From Bradyrhizobium sp. 195 (GTDB taxonomy: Bacteria; Pseudomonadota; Alphaproteobacteria; Rhizobiales; Xanthobacteraceae): a DNA stretch of 64,000 bases. Under the pieces are notes generated by a model. The model was given only the letters and a program-made list of their open reading frames with translations. It made no database searches and had not been told where the DNA came from. Made by a program: the position numbers and the translations under genes. How positions within the stretch are numbered: position 1 is the stretch's first letter; each line of letters starts with the position of its first letter. This document shows, one piece after another, positions 9,359 to 18,020 of the stretch. The DNA is taken from positions 2,232,001 through 2,296,000 of the forward strand of contig NZ_CP082161.1 in assembly GCF_023101665.1 (NCBI RefSeq). Direction: 5' to 3'.

Positions 9359-9808
9359 CTAGTCGTTGGCCTCGGGCGGCAGGAAGTCGACCTCATGCAG
9401 CGCCGAGATGCGCACGACTTCGGCAGGGTCGGTCAGATTGTGCAACTGGTTGAACAATGCCTCCAGCTTCTGCATCGGCGAGACCCAGAACAGCGCGCGG
9501 CACGGCTTGTCGGATTTGTTGAAATAGCCGTGCGGGATGCCGCGCGGCATGCGCACGAGATCGCCGGCATGGGCCTTGACCCATTTGCCGTCGAGCTTGA
9601 GGTCGAGCGTGCCCTCCTGCACCAGGATGAACTCGTCCTGGGTCGGATGGATGTGCACCGGCACGAACTGGCCGGGATCGCTGTTGGTCTCGAACGCGAA
9701 GGTGGAGTCGGTGACGGCCTTGGGGAAATAAACTTGGCCCAGGATGTTCCAGCTCTTGTCGCCGTAGCCTGTGCCAGCGGCGGTAATGCCCTTTTCGAGT
9801 GCAGTCAT
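9359..9808 (-). CDS. Cupin-domain protein
   Basis: A 149-residue single-domain cupin. The two conserved cupin motifs are visible: PVHIHPTQDEFILVQEG (metal-ligand His-x-His and Glu) and, further on, GDLVRMPRGIPHGYFN (second-motif His). Such proteins are metal-dependent dioxygenases, isomerases or small-molecule sensors. It sits just upstream of the flavin monooxygenase on the same strand, so it may open or rearrange the monooxygenase product. It is divergent from an AraC-type regulator with 189 bp between them. Confidence 0.85.
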   Translation of the reverse strand: MTALEKGITAAGTGYGDKSWNILGQVYFPKAVTDSTFAFETNSDPGQFVPVHIHPTQDEFILVQEGTLDLKLDGKWVKAHAGDLVRMPRGIPHGYFNKSDKPCRALFWVSPMQKLEALFNQLHNLTDPAEVVRISALHEVDFLPPEAND

Positions 9809-9997
9809 GACGCGCTCCCATTGGATTCCGGCGAGGATGGAGCTTCAGTCAACAATGGGCCGTCTGTCTATCCGCCAAACGAATCCGCAAGGCGCCTGTT
9901 GCCGTGCAGCATGACGATTTTGCCGACGCCGCCCTTTTCGCGTCCGGGGAACTATTATAGGCTTAAAGCAATTCCGTGACGCGAAGCGTGGTCGACC

Positions 9998-11023
9998 ATG
10001 TCCGCAGCCGTGCTGGAAATGAGCGCAAGGGTGCCCGCGGCCGAACGGCTCGCGGATTTCGCCCGCGTCACCACGGACGATGTCGACGAAGCGGCCGAAG
10101 AGATCGGGCGCATCTTCTGCCCGCACGACCTCCAGCCGGCACAGGCGCGCGCCGGCGACTTCTCGGCCCGGCACAATTGCGCGGCCTTCGACGGCTTTTC
10201 CATCAACTACGTTGGCTATGGCGGGTCGGTCGGCATCGATCCCGGCTGCCTCGAGCGCTTCTTCCTGGTGCAGGTCCCGCTCACGGGCTCGGCCCACATT
10301 CGCGCCGGCGTCACCGAGCTCGATGCCGCGCCGGACCGGACGGCGTCACTGCTGTCGCCGACGATCCCGACCCGGATGATGTGGCGCGATTGTGCGCAGG
10401 CGATCCTGCTGTTCGACCGCCGCATGGTCGAGCAGCGCGCCGCGGCGCTGTCGGGCAGGGCGTCAGGCACGGTCGAGTTCGATCCCGTGATCGATTTGGA
10501 GGCGCCGTCGGGGCACGCCTTGCGAACCAGCCTGGCCGAGCTGATGATGCTCGCCGAGCGTCTCGGTCCCTCCGGCAGGCTGTCAGCGGTCGCGATGGCC
10601 GATTGGCGCGAGCTGCTGCTCGATCATCTGCTCATGGGCCAGCGGCATGGCCTGTCGGATGCGATCGCGACATTCTCCGGCCGGGCCGAGCAGCTGCCGC
10701 GCGCGCTCCGCGCCGCGCGGGACCACCTGGCGGACAATGCCGGCGAGCCGCTCGACCTCGTGCAGCTCGCCTGCGCCGCCGGCATCGGCATCCGCGCTCT
10801 CCAGCTCGGATTCCGCCGTCACTTCGGCCTGTCGATCTCGCAGATGCTGCTCGACATGCGCCTGGCCGGTCTGAACGCGCGCCTCGCGCAGGCGTCACCC
10901 GATGTCTCCATCACCGACCTCGCCTTCGATCTCGGCTTCACCCATCTCGGCCGCATGGCCGGCGCCTACCGCGAAAAATTCGGCGAGACGCCGTCGGCCA
11001 CGCTACGGCGACGGATGAGCTGA
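9998..11023 (+). CDS. AraC-family transcriptional regulator
   Basis: A 341-residue regulator. The first 200 residues match the AraC-binding-like (cupin-type) effector domain, and the last 100 hold two helix-turn-helix motifs of the AraC/XylS type (LVQLACAAGIGIRALQLGFR, then SITDLAFDLGFTHLGRMAGA). The closing GETPSATLRRR is the family's usual end. It diverges from the cupin and flavin-monooxygenase genes and most likely controls them in response to their substrate. An earlier in-frame start is not needed; the ATG at 9998 begins the domain sensibly. Confidence 0.9.
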   Translation: MSAAVLEMSARVPAAERLADFARVTTDDVDEAAEEIGRIFCPHDLQPAQARAGDFSARHNCAAFDGFSINYVGYGGSVGIDPGCLERFFLVQVPLTGSAHIRAGVTELDAAPDRTASLLSPTIPTRMMWRDCAQAILLFDRRMVEQRAAALSGRASGTVEFDPVIDLEAPSGHALRTSLAELMMLAERLGPSGRLSAVAMADWRELLLDHLLMGQRHGLSDAIATFSGRAEQLPRALRAARDHLADNAGEPLDLVQLACAAGIGIRALQLGFRRHFGLSISQMLLDMRLAGLNARLAQASPDVSITDLAFDLGFTHLGRMAGAYREKFGETPSATLRRRMS

Positions 11024-11040
11024 CGTGCCGCGGGCTCGCT

Positions 11041-11150
11041 CAACCTCTCCCGGTTGCGGGGGAGGTCGGCGCGAAGCGCCGGTGGGGGCTCTCTCCACAT
11101 CGGGAGTGTTGGTTGCGGAGATACTCTCTCCCGCAAGCGGGAGAGGGAGT
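11041..11150. repeat. Palindromic repeat, CTCTCCCG family
   Basis: An interrupted palindrome in the gap between convergent genes. It opens CCTCTCCCGGTTGCGGGGGAGG and closes CTCTCCCGCAAGCGGGAGAG, each end being itself a hairpin, with about 65 bp between. It may act as a transcription terminator for both neighbours. I see no protein-coding signal in it. Confidence 0.7.
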
Positions 11151-11209
11151 GCACCTCCGTCGTTGCAGCGATCAAGCCTTCATCTCATCATGCCCTTAGA
11201 ACGAGAGAC

Positions 11210-13084
11210 CTACTTCCGCGGCTTCCGTGTCCCGCTGTCTTCCGCCGCCTGCCTGCGCAGAAAAGCCTCGACATCGGCCTGCACCGAGTAGGGCGTCGGG
11301 ATCGCGTCGCCGGCGGAATCGACGGCGGTGTCGAGGCAGCGGCGCAGCATGCGTGCGAGCTCGGCTTTGCGATAAGGCTTCCTCAGCAGCGGTGCGCCCA
11401 TGGTGGCGCGTCCCTGCGCATGCAGCGAGTCGTAGGCATAGCCCGACGTAAACAGGACCCGCAAGGAAGGCCGCGCGGCCACCATCTGCTCGGCGAGCTC
11501 CCGCCCGTTCATGCCGCCGGCCATCACGATGTCGGTGAAGAGCAGGTCGAACGGCCTGCCTTCGGCGGAGATGGCGAGGGCCTCGGTCGCATTGGCGGCC
11601 GGGATGACCTTGTAACCGAGGGCTTCGAGCTGAACCGTCACGTATTGGCGGACATCGCGGTCGTCTTCGACGCAGAGAACGGTTTCCTGGCCCCCCACGA
11701 TCTTGCGGTCGTCATAGCCGGTCGGACGCAGCGTGCTCGCCTCCGCCTTCGGCAGGTAGACCGTGAAGATCGTGCCGCGACCTTCTTCGGACGCGACCTT
11801 GATGCCGCCGCCGGACTGCTTGACGAAGCCGAACACCATGCTGAGCCCTAGCCCCGTGCCCTTGCCGACCTCCTTGGTGGAGAAGAACGGGTCGAAGATC
11901 CGCTCCAGGATGGCTTGCGGAATGCCCGTGCCGGTGTCGGCAATCTCGATCTCGACATAGTCGCCGGCATAGCCGGCGCCGACCGCGACCGCCTCGCGCA
12001 CGCCGAACACGACGTTGCGCGTCGTCAGCGTCAGCCTGCCGCCATCCAGCATGGCGTCGCGGGCGTTGATCGCGAGGTTGAGCAGCGCGGAACTCAGCTG
12101 GCTGCGATCGGCGAAGGCGAGCCAGACGTTGCCGCCAAGCCCGATCACGATCTCGATCTTCTTGTCGAAGGTCGCCAGCAGCAGCTTAGCCAGCTCTTCC
12201 AGCAGCTCGTTGACGTCGATCTCGGCCGGCTGCAGCGCCTGCTTGCGGGCAAATGACAACAGGCTCGATGTCAGCGCGGCGCCGCGATCGGCGGCTTCGC
12301 TGATCAGCTTGGTGATGGTCGCAAGCGGCGGGTTGTCCTTGACGGCGTCGGCGAGGATCTCGATCGTGCCTGTGATCACCGTGAGCATGTTGTTGAATTC
12401 GTGCGCGATGCCGCCGGTGAGTTGCCCGACCGCCTCCATCTTCTGGGACTGGACCAGTTGCTCCTCGGCCGCGCGCTTCTGGGTGATGTCCCGGACGAAA
12501 GTGTTGACGATGGCGCGCCCGCCCAGCCGCAAGACCGTGCTGGACGCCTCGGCCAGGATCCGCTCACCGTTCCTGTGGATCAGGGTGAGCTCGAAGCGCA
12601 TGCCGGCAGGCGTGTTCGATAATTCCGGAACCAGCCGCGCCATGCGCTGCCTGAAGGCGGCGCGGACCGATTCGGCGACGATGAGGTCGACGACGTCGGC
12701 GCCGAGAGCCTCCTTGCGCGTCCATCCGGTCAGGGCCTCCGCCTGAAAACTCCACTCCAGCACGGCGCCGCTGTCGTCGATCTGAATGAAGGCATCGAGC
12801 GCGGTCTTGATGACGGCTTGCATCACCTGTGCGCTGTCGCTGCCTGCCCGCGCCAGCTCAGCCGATTGCGCCGCGGCGCGCTTTTCCTGCCACGTCTCGA
12901 TCGTGCGGGTGCAGAGCCGGACAATCAGCACCGCGGCGGCGGCGCTTGCCAGCAGGGCGACAAGCTGGGGAATGCCGAATTCACGCGTGTCGTTGCCGGT
13001 CACGGCATAGGCGGCGAAAAGGGCTGCGGCCGTCACGATGGCCTGTGCGGCCAGCGCGAGTGTCAGAAGCCCCCTGAGTTTCAT
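11210..13084 (-). CDS. Membrane-anchored hybrid sensor histidine kinase with PAS and receiver domains
   Basis: A 624-residue two-component kinase. Two membrane helices lie at about 7-27 and 40-58 with almost no periplasmic loop. A PAS domain follows (about 85-205), then HisKA with the phospho-acceptor His228 in GGIAHEFNN. The HATPase has an N box (NLAINARDAM), a G1 box (DTGTGIP) and a G2 box (GTGLGLS). A C-terminal receiver domain (about 467-585) has the acidic pair in VEDD and phospho-acceptor Asp518 in LLFTDIVM. This layout suits a kinase that phosphorylates its own receiver and may relay onward. No separate response regulator gene is adjacent. Signal unknown; a PAS ligand such as a small molecule or redox state is possible. 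Confidence 0.93.
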   Translation of the reverse strand: MKLRGLLTLALAAQAIVTAAALFAAYAVTGNDTREFGIPQLVALLASAAAAVLIVRLCTRTIETWQEKRAAAQSAELARAGSDSAQVMQAVIKTALDAFIQIDDSGAVLEWSFQAEALTGWTRKEALGADVVDLIVAESVRAAFRQRMARLVPELSNTPAGMRFELTLIHRNGERILAEASSTVLRLGGRAIVNTFVRDITQKRAAEEQLVQSQKMEAVGQLTGGIAHEFNNMLTVITGTIEILADAVKDNPPLATITKLISEAADRGAALTSSLLSFARKQALQPAEIDVNELLEELAKLLLATFDKKIEIVIGLGGNVWLAFADRSQLSSALLNLAINARDAMLDGGRLTLTTRNVVFGVREAVAVGAGYAGDYVEIEIADTGTGIPQAILERIFDPFFSTKEVGKGTGLGLSMVFGFVKQSGGGIKVASEEGRGTIFTVYLPKAEASTLRPTGYDDRKIVGGQETVLCVEDDRDVRQYVTVQLEALGYKVIPAANATEALAISAEGRPFDLLFTDIVMAGGMNGRELAEQMVAARPSLRVLFTSGYAYDSLHAQGRATMGAPLLRKPYRKAELARMLRRCLDTAVDSAGDAIPTPYSVQADVEAFLRRQAAEDSGTRKPRK

Positions 13085-13379
13085 GGTCTCATACCAAAAA
13101 CGCCAGCCACGGACCGCCCCGGCCGCCCGGTTCAGGGAGCCGCTTGATGTGAGCTACAGACTCCGCGCGGCGGCGTCGAGGGGCAATTTGCGGTGGTACC
13201 AGGCGGCGGGTGAACTCAACCTCTGGACGAATCGGTCTGGCGCAGCGTCCACTTCGATCGACGAGGCGTCCTTCGGACCGTTGGTGCCGCCGCGCGGAGG
13301 AAATGGTCGCGCATACTAGCAATGCGATTGACAGCTGTATTTGGTCATGGTCGTTCGAACTTAAGTCCAGGAGTGTCCC

Positions 13380-14708
13380 GTGTCTCCGCCGCTCAACCGC
13401 ATAGCAAGCGACCAAACCCTGCCGGCGCAGGTGGATGTCGTCGTCATCGGCGGGGGCGTGATCGGCGTGTCCGCAGCCTATCATCTGGCGAAGAAGGGTC
13501 ACTCCGTCGCCCTGGTCGAGAAGGGCCATGTCGGCGGCGAGCAGTCGAGCCGCAATTGGGGCTGGTGCCGGCAGCAGGGCCGCGCCCGCGAGGAGATTCC
13601 GCTGGCCCGCGAGGCGCTGCTTCTGTGGGAAGACATGCAGACCGATGCCGGCGTCGATGCCGGTTTCCGCCGCACCGGCGTGTTGTTCCTGACCAAGAGC
13701 AAGGAGGAGCTCGCGAGCTGGGAGCGCTGGGCCGCCGTCGCGCGCGAGATGCAGGTCCACTCCACCGTCCTGACGCCAAGGGAGGTCGCCGAGCGCATGC
13801 CGGGCAATACCGACGCATGGGTTGGCGGGTTGCACACGCCGAGCGATGGTCGCGCCGAGCCCTCGATGGCCGTGCCCGCGCTCGCCACTGCGGCGCGAAA
13901 ACATGGCGTCACCATCCACCAGGGCTGCGCCGCGCGCGGGCTGGAGACGCAAGGCGGCCGCGTCAGCGCCGTCGTCACCGAGAAGGGCACCATCCGCACC
14001 CAATCCGTGCTGCTGTCGGGCGGCGCGTGGTCGTCTCTGTTCTGCCGCCGTCACGACATCGAGCTGCCGATCGGCCTTGTCAACGCCACCGCGTGCCGGA
14101 CCACGCCGGGTCCGGAGATCACCTCGGGCGCGCTCGGCACGGATCTCTATTGCATTCGTCGCCGCCTCGACGGCGGCTTCACACTGGCGCTGCGCAATCG
14201 CGGCACCGTCGAGCTGTCGCCCGACCTGTTCCGCTACGCACGCACCTTCTGGCCGACCTACCAGCATCGCAAGAACGGACTGAAACTCTCGCTCGGCAAG
14301 TCCTTCTTCGCCCAGATCCTGCGCGGCACCAGCTGGAGCTTTGACGGGCCGTCGCCGTTCGAGACCGAGCGCGTACGCGATCCCGAGCCCGACATGTCGC
14401 TGGTCAATGCCGCGCTGGCATCGCTGATCAAGTCCAACCCGGAACTGAAGGCCATCGCAATCGCGGAGGCCTGGGGCGGCACCATCGATTGCACCCCCGA
14501 CACGATCCCGGTGATCTCGCCGATCGATGCCTTGCCGGGCTTCTTCCTCGCGACCGGTTTCTCCGGCCATGGCTTTGGCATCGGCCCCACGGCCGGCAAG
14601 CTCGCCGCCGACATCGTGACCGGCGCAACGCCGCTGGTCGATCCCGCCCCCTATAGCCACAAGCGCATGATCGACGGCCGTCGGCTTGCGCCGGTCAGCC
14701 CGTTCTGA
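13380..14708 (+). CDS. FAD-dependent amino-acid oxidase/dehydrogenase (DadA/DAO type)
   Basis: A 442-residue flavoenzyme with GTG start; AGGAG at 13369-13373 sits 6 bp before it. The FAD motif VVVIGGGVIGVSAAYHLAKK covers about 20-39, and the C-terminal WGGTIDCTPDTIPVI and TGFSGHGFGIGPTAG segments are typical of D-amino-acid, sarcosine or glycine oxidases of the DAO family. These oxidise an amine to an imine, which hydrolyses to a 2-oxo acid. The next gene, a 2-oxo-acid reductase, starts 7 bp after the stop, so the two may convert an amino acid to a hydroxy acid. The exact substrate is not determined by sequence. Confidence 0.9.
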   Translation: MSPPLNRIASDQTLPAQVDVVVIGGGVIGVSAAYHLAKKGHSVALVEKGHVGGEQSSRNWGWCRQQGRAREEIPLAREALLLWEDMQTDAGVDAGFRRTGVLFLTKSKEELASWERWAAVAREMQVHSTVLTPREVAERMPGNTDAWVGGLHTPSDGRAEPSMAVPALATAARKHGVTIHQGCAARGLETQGGRVSAVVTEKGTIRTQSVLLSGGAWSSLFCRRHDIELPIGLVNATACRTTPGPEITSGALGTDLYCIRRRLDGGFTLALRNRGTVELSPDLFRYARTFWPTYQHRKNGLKLSLGKSFFAQILRGTSWSFDGPSPFETERVRDPEPDMSLVNAALASLIKSNPELKAIAIAEAWGGTIDCTPDTIPVISPIDALPGFFLATGFSGHGFGIGPTAGKLAADIVTGATPLVDPAPYSHKRMIDGRRLAPVSPF

Positions 14709-14715
14709 GGGACGC

Positions 14716-15642
14716 ATGACGGTTCTCTACAAGGCCAATATGGTTCGCGGCGCCGAATGGGCGCGCTTCTTCGCCGAACGCGCGCCCGACGTGCCGTTCC
14801 TGCTCTGGCCCGACATCGGCGATCCCGCTGAGGTCCGCTATCTCGTGACCTGGGTCCCGCCTGACGACATCGCGACGAGATTTCCAAATCTCGAGCTGGT
14901 GTTCTCGGTCGGCGCGGGCGTGGATCAGTTCGACGCATCAAAACTTCCAGCGCACATTCCGCTGGTCCGCATGCTGGAGCGCGGCATTGCCGAGACCATG
15001 GTCGAATATGTCACCATGGCCGTGCTGGCCCTGCACCGCGATCTCCTCGATTTCATCAGCCAACAGAAGGAGCAGGTCTGGCGCGAGATCCGGATCACGT
15101 CGGCGAAGCGGCGGCGTGTCGGCGTGATGGGGCTCGGCCAGCTCGGGCAGGCCGTGATCGAGCGCCTCAAAATGTTCGGCTTTCCGCTGTCGGGGTGGAA
15201 CCGGTCGCCGCGCGAGATCGAGGGCGTCACCTGCCATGTCGGTGCGGGCGCGCTGCCGGGATTTTTGGCGCAGGCTGATATTCTTATCTGCCTGTTGCCT
15301 CTCACCGACGAGACACGCGGCATCCTGAATGCCGAACTGTTCGCGCGCCTGCCGCGTGGCGCGTCGCTCGTCAACGTCGGACGTGGTCCGCATCTCATCG
15401 AGGCGGATCTCCTCGCCGCCCTCCACAGTGGCGCGCTGTCGGGTGCGGTGCTCGACGTTTCCGATCCCGAGCCGTTGCCGGCCGGCCACCCCTTCTGGAG
15501 CCACCCGCGCATCCTGCTGACACCGCACAATGCCAGCATGACGACGCCCGACACGGCCGTCGATTTCGTGCTCGACGTCATCGCTCGTCACCGCCGCGGA
15601 GAAGACTTGCCAGGGCGTGTGGATCGCGGCCGCGGCTATTGA
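14716..15642 (+). CDS. D-2-hydroxyacid dehydrogenase, glyoxylate/hydroxypyruvate reductase A-like
   Basis: A 308-residue NAD(P)-dependent reductase. The ATG at 14716 has GAGG just upstream and follows the preceding stop by 7 bp; an earlier in-frame start overlaps the previous gene and is less likely. The Rossmann motif GLGQLG is at 139-144. The catalytic triad of the family is visible: Arg223 (NVGRGPH), Glu252 (DPEPLP) and His271 (LTPHNA). Length and sequence resemble GhrA, which reduces glyoxylate and hydroxypyruvate. Coupled with the upstream oxidase, it probably reduces the 2-oxo acid produced there. Confidence 0.9.
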   Translation: MTVLYKANMVRGAEWARFFAERAPDVPFLLWPDIGDPAEVRYLVTWVPPDDIATRFPNLELVFSVGAGVDQFDASKLPAHIPLVRMLERGIAETMVEYVTMAVLALHRDLLDFISQQKEQVWREIRITSAKRRRVGVMGLGQLGQAVIERLKMFGFPLSGWNRSPREIEGVTCHVGAGALPGFLAQADILICLLPLTDETRGILNAELFARLPRGASLVNVGRGPHLIEADLLAALHSGALSGAVLDVSDPEPLPAGHPFWSHPRILLTPHNASMTTPDTAVDFVLDVIARHRRGEDLPGRVDRGRGY

Positions 15643-15756
15643 GGGCGTGCTGGTGATCAGAACGTCGGAGCAGCCAGCTGATGGTCGTCGTGCCGGCGCG
15701 CGATCCGTCGCGTCGGAGCACACGGCGCGGCAACTGCCTTAACATGCCTCTCCTGC

Positions 15757-16692
15757 TCAGTCCGCTAATGTGATCCTGAGCGGAGCCGGGTGGAGATCGC
15801 AGGCGCGGCCCGCCTTTGCCACTTGTCCCGGTGCGGCGTGTCCGACGATCGACGGTAGCTCTCTGGACAGTGCAATCAGCCCTGGCAGATCGAGGCCGGT
15901 GTTTAGACCGATGTCCTCGCAGAGATTGACGAGGTCTTCGGTGCAGACATTGCCTGAGGCGCCCGGTGCAAAGGGGCAGCCGCCGAGACCGCCGAGAGAC
16001 GCATCGAAACGGAGCGCGCCGGCGTCGAAACCGGCCATCACGTTGACGAGTCCGAGCCCCCTCGTATTGTGGAAATGCAAGGTCAACTCGTCGCGAGGGA
16101 CGAGACCGAGAACGGATTTCACGCGCTGTCTCACGAGCTTCGGATTCGCCATGCCGGTTGTATCTGCGAGGGTGATGCTTTGCGCGCCGCGGCGGAGATA
16201 TGCCTCGATCAGGCGTAGCACCTTTCCCTCGTCCTGCTCGCCTTCGAACGGACATCCGAAGGCGGTCGCGAGGGTTGCATTGATGTGAATGCGTCCGCCG
16301 GTCGTAGCGGTCACCTCGGCGAGGGCCGATAGTGAACCCTCGTGGTCCATGCCCATGTTGGCGCGATTGTGCGTCTCGCTCGCCGACATCACGAAATTTA
16401 GCTCATCGGCGCCGGCCGCGATGGCGCGTTCGGCGCCCCTGCGGTTGGGGATAAGCGCAACGAACGTCACCCCTTGGCGTCGAACGATGGAACGGAACAC
16501 GGCATCCCCGTCGGCGAGGGCAGGGACCGCTCTTGGCGAGACGAAGGAGCCCGCCTCGATCCGGCGAAACCCCAACTCGGACAAGCGGTCGATCAGACCG
16601 ATCTTGCGTTCGGTCGACACGATGACCGGCTCGATCTGCAATCCGTCGCGCGGGCAGACCTCCTGAATGATGATGTCGGGTGCGCCGCTCAT
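15757..16692 (-). CDS. Hydroxymethylglutaryl-CoA lyase-like enzyme
   Basis: A 311-residue HMGL-like TIM-barrel lyase, which cleaves a 3-hydroxy-acyl-CoA to acetyl-CoA plus a keto acid. Landmarks: RDGLQ at 15-19 with Arg15 and metal-ligand Asp16, the metal pair His206 and His208 (LHFHNTRG), and the catalytic signature GGLGGCPFAPGASGN with Cys239. Length matches HMG-CoA lyase (about 300). Its ATG overlaps the expected stop of the CoA-transferase gene as ATGA (16689-16692), so the two are translationally coupled. The substrate may be HMG-CoA or another branched hydroxyacyl-CoA such as citramalyl-CoA. A decayed second copy lies at 23586-23791. Confidence 0.93.
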   Translation of the reverse strand: MSGAPDIIIQEVCPRDGLQIEPVIVSTERKIGLIDRLSELGFRRIEAGSFVSPRAVPALADGDAVFRSIVRRQGVTFVALIPNRRGAERAIAAGADELNFVMSASETHNRANMGMDHEGSLSALAEVTATTGGRIHINATLATAFGCPFEGEQDEGKVLRLIEAYLRRGAQSITLADTTGMANPKLVRQRVKSVLGLVPRDELTLHFHNTRGLGLVNVMAGFDAGALRFDASLGGLGGCPFAPGASGNVCTEDLVNLCEDIGLNTGLDLPGLIALSRELPSIVGHAAPGQVAKAGRACDLHPAPLRITLAD

Positions 16693-17881
16693 TGGACGAT
16701 GCCGCGCTGCCGCAGCTTCCGGACGTCCTGTTCGGACTTGCCGAGTTCGGCGAGAATGCTGTCGGTGTGTGCGCCGAGCTCGGGGCCGCTCCAGCGGATC
16801 GCGCCGGGGGTGCCGAAAGCTTTGGCACGATGCCCGGCATCTTGACGGAGACATCGCCGGGCAGCGCCGCGGGGATGATCATCTCGCGCGCGAGATAGTG
16901 CGGATCATTGACGATGTCGGCGACCGAATAAATGCGGCCGGCGGGGACGCCGGCGGATTCGAGAACCGCGAGCGCCTCTGCAACGGTATGCCGGCGGGTC
17001 CAATCGGCAATGGCACCATCGAGTTCGGCATTGCGAGCGACACGCCCGTCGTTGGTTGCCAGCTCTTCATCGGCAGCCAGATCAGGTCTGCCGACCGCCA
17101 CCATCAGCCGTTTGAAAATCGCATCACTGTTTCCGGCAATCACGACGTAACCGCCATCGCGCGTCGGATAAGTGTTGGATGGACTGATGCCGGGCAGCGC
17201 ACCGCCGCTGCGCGTGCGAACATGGCCCATCAGATCGAATTCCGGAATGAGGCTCTCCATCAGATTGAAGACGCTCTCGAACAGCGAGACGTCTACGATC
17301 TGTCCCTTGCCGCCGCCGGCCTTGACGTGCAGCAGCGAGATCAGGGCGCCGATCACGGCGTGCAGCGAGGCGAGGCTGTCGCCGATGCTGATACCGGTGC
17401 GCGCGGGCGGGGATTCGAGATCGCCCGTCGTGTAGCGGAGGCCGCCCATTGCTTCACCGATGGCGCCGAAGCCGGGGCGGTCGCGGTAGGGGCCGGTTTG
17501 CCCATAGCCGGAGATGCGCACCAGCGTCAGACTGCGATTGAGTGCGGAGAGCACATCCCAGCCGAGGCCAATCTTCTCCAGCATGCCGGGCCGGAAATTC
17601 TCGATAACGACATCGGCCCTTGCCGCGAGAGCCTTTGCAATCGCAAGGCCTTCTTCGGACTTCAGGTCGAGCGCGATTGATTTCTTGTTGCGGGATTGCA
17701 GATACCACCATAGCGACGTGCCCTGATGCAGCTTGCGCCATTTGCGCAAGGGATCGCCTTGGCCCGGCTGCTCGATCTTGATCACCTCTGCGCCGAATTC
17801 AGCGAACAACCTCGCTGCAAATGGTGCCGCTACCAGCGTGCCGAACTCGAGCACACGAATGCCGCTGAGTGGACCTTTCAT
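16689..17881 (-). CDS. CaiB/BaiF family CoA-transferase, with a probable frameshift near the 3' end
   Basis: A type III CoA-transferase, which moves CoA between acids (for example succinyl-CoA to an organic acid). MKGPLSGIRVLEFG at the N-terminus and catalytic Asp168 (ISIGDSLASLH) match the family. As read, the frame leaves the family pattern after about residue 356 and would run on to 16403 with an Arg/Pro-rich tail inside the lyase gene. Shifting frame at 16806-16816, where the minus strand has five Cs, restores a normal ending (GAIRWSGPELGAHTDSILAE, later RGIVQ) and a stop at 16689 that overlaps the lyase start. With one base restored the gene is 1194 bp, coding 397 residues, the usual size. 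It may be a real mutation or a sequencing error. Confidence 0.85.
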
Positions 17882-17914
17882 ATTCGTCTCCTCCGAACGA
17901 TCGCTAAATCTCCT

Positions 17915-17948
17915 ATAGAAGATTTCTCTTTTATAATAGAAAATTTCT
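17915..17948. promoter_or_regulatory. Tandem near-identical palindromes, probable operator
   Basis: Two 13-bp elements, ATAGAAGATTTCT (17915-17927) and ATAGAAAATTTCT (17936-17948), differ at one base and are 21 bp apart, about two DNA turns, so a regulator would bind them on one face. Each has the dyad AGAA-TTTCT. They lie in the AT-rich 139-bp gap between the leftward CoA-transferase operon and the rightward autotransporter gene, where they could control both. The XRE-cupin regulator at 22794 is the obvious candidate to bind them; this is inference. Confidence 0.55.
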
Positions 17949-18020
17949 GCTAGGTTTCGTTTTGCAAGGCGCGGATCAAGACGCCACGCAGGGACGTGAA
18001 ACGATAAACGGGGGATCGCC

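Noticed and set aside
7705..9453. A 582-codon plus-strand frame opposite the flavin monooxygenase
   Set aside because: Arg/His-rich shadow of a gene with clear FAD and NADPH motifs.
13328..13333. TTGACA as a -35 box before the DAO-type oxidase
   Set aside because: No acceptable -10 box at 16-18 bp; one hexamer match is weak evidence.
13089..14717. A 542-codon minus-strand frame opposite the DAO-type oxidase
   Set aside because: Antisense shadow without family features.
16403..16688. The CoA-transferase C-terminal extension as a genuine fused domain
   Set aside because: The extension is Arg/Pro-rich and overlaps the catalytic start of the lyase gene; the alternative frame gives a family-typical ending.
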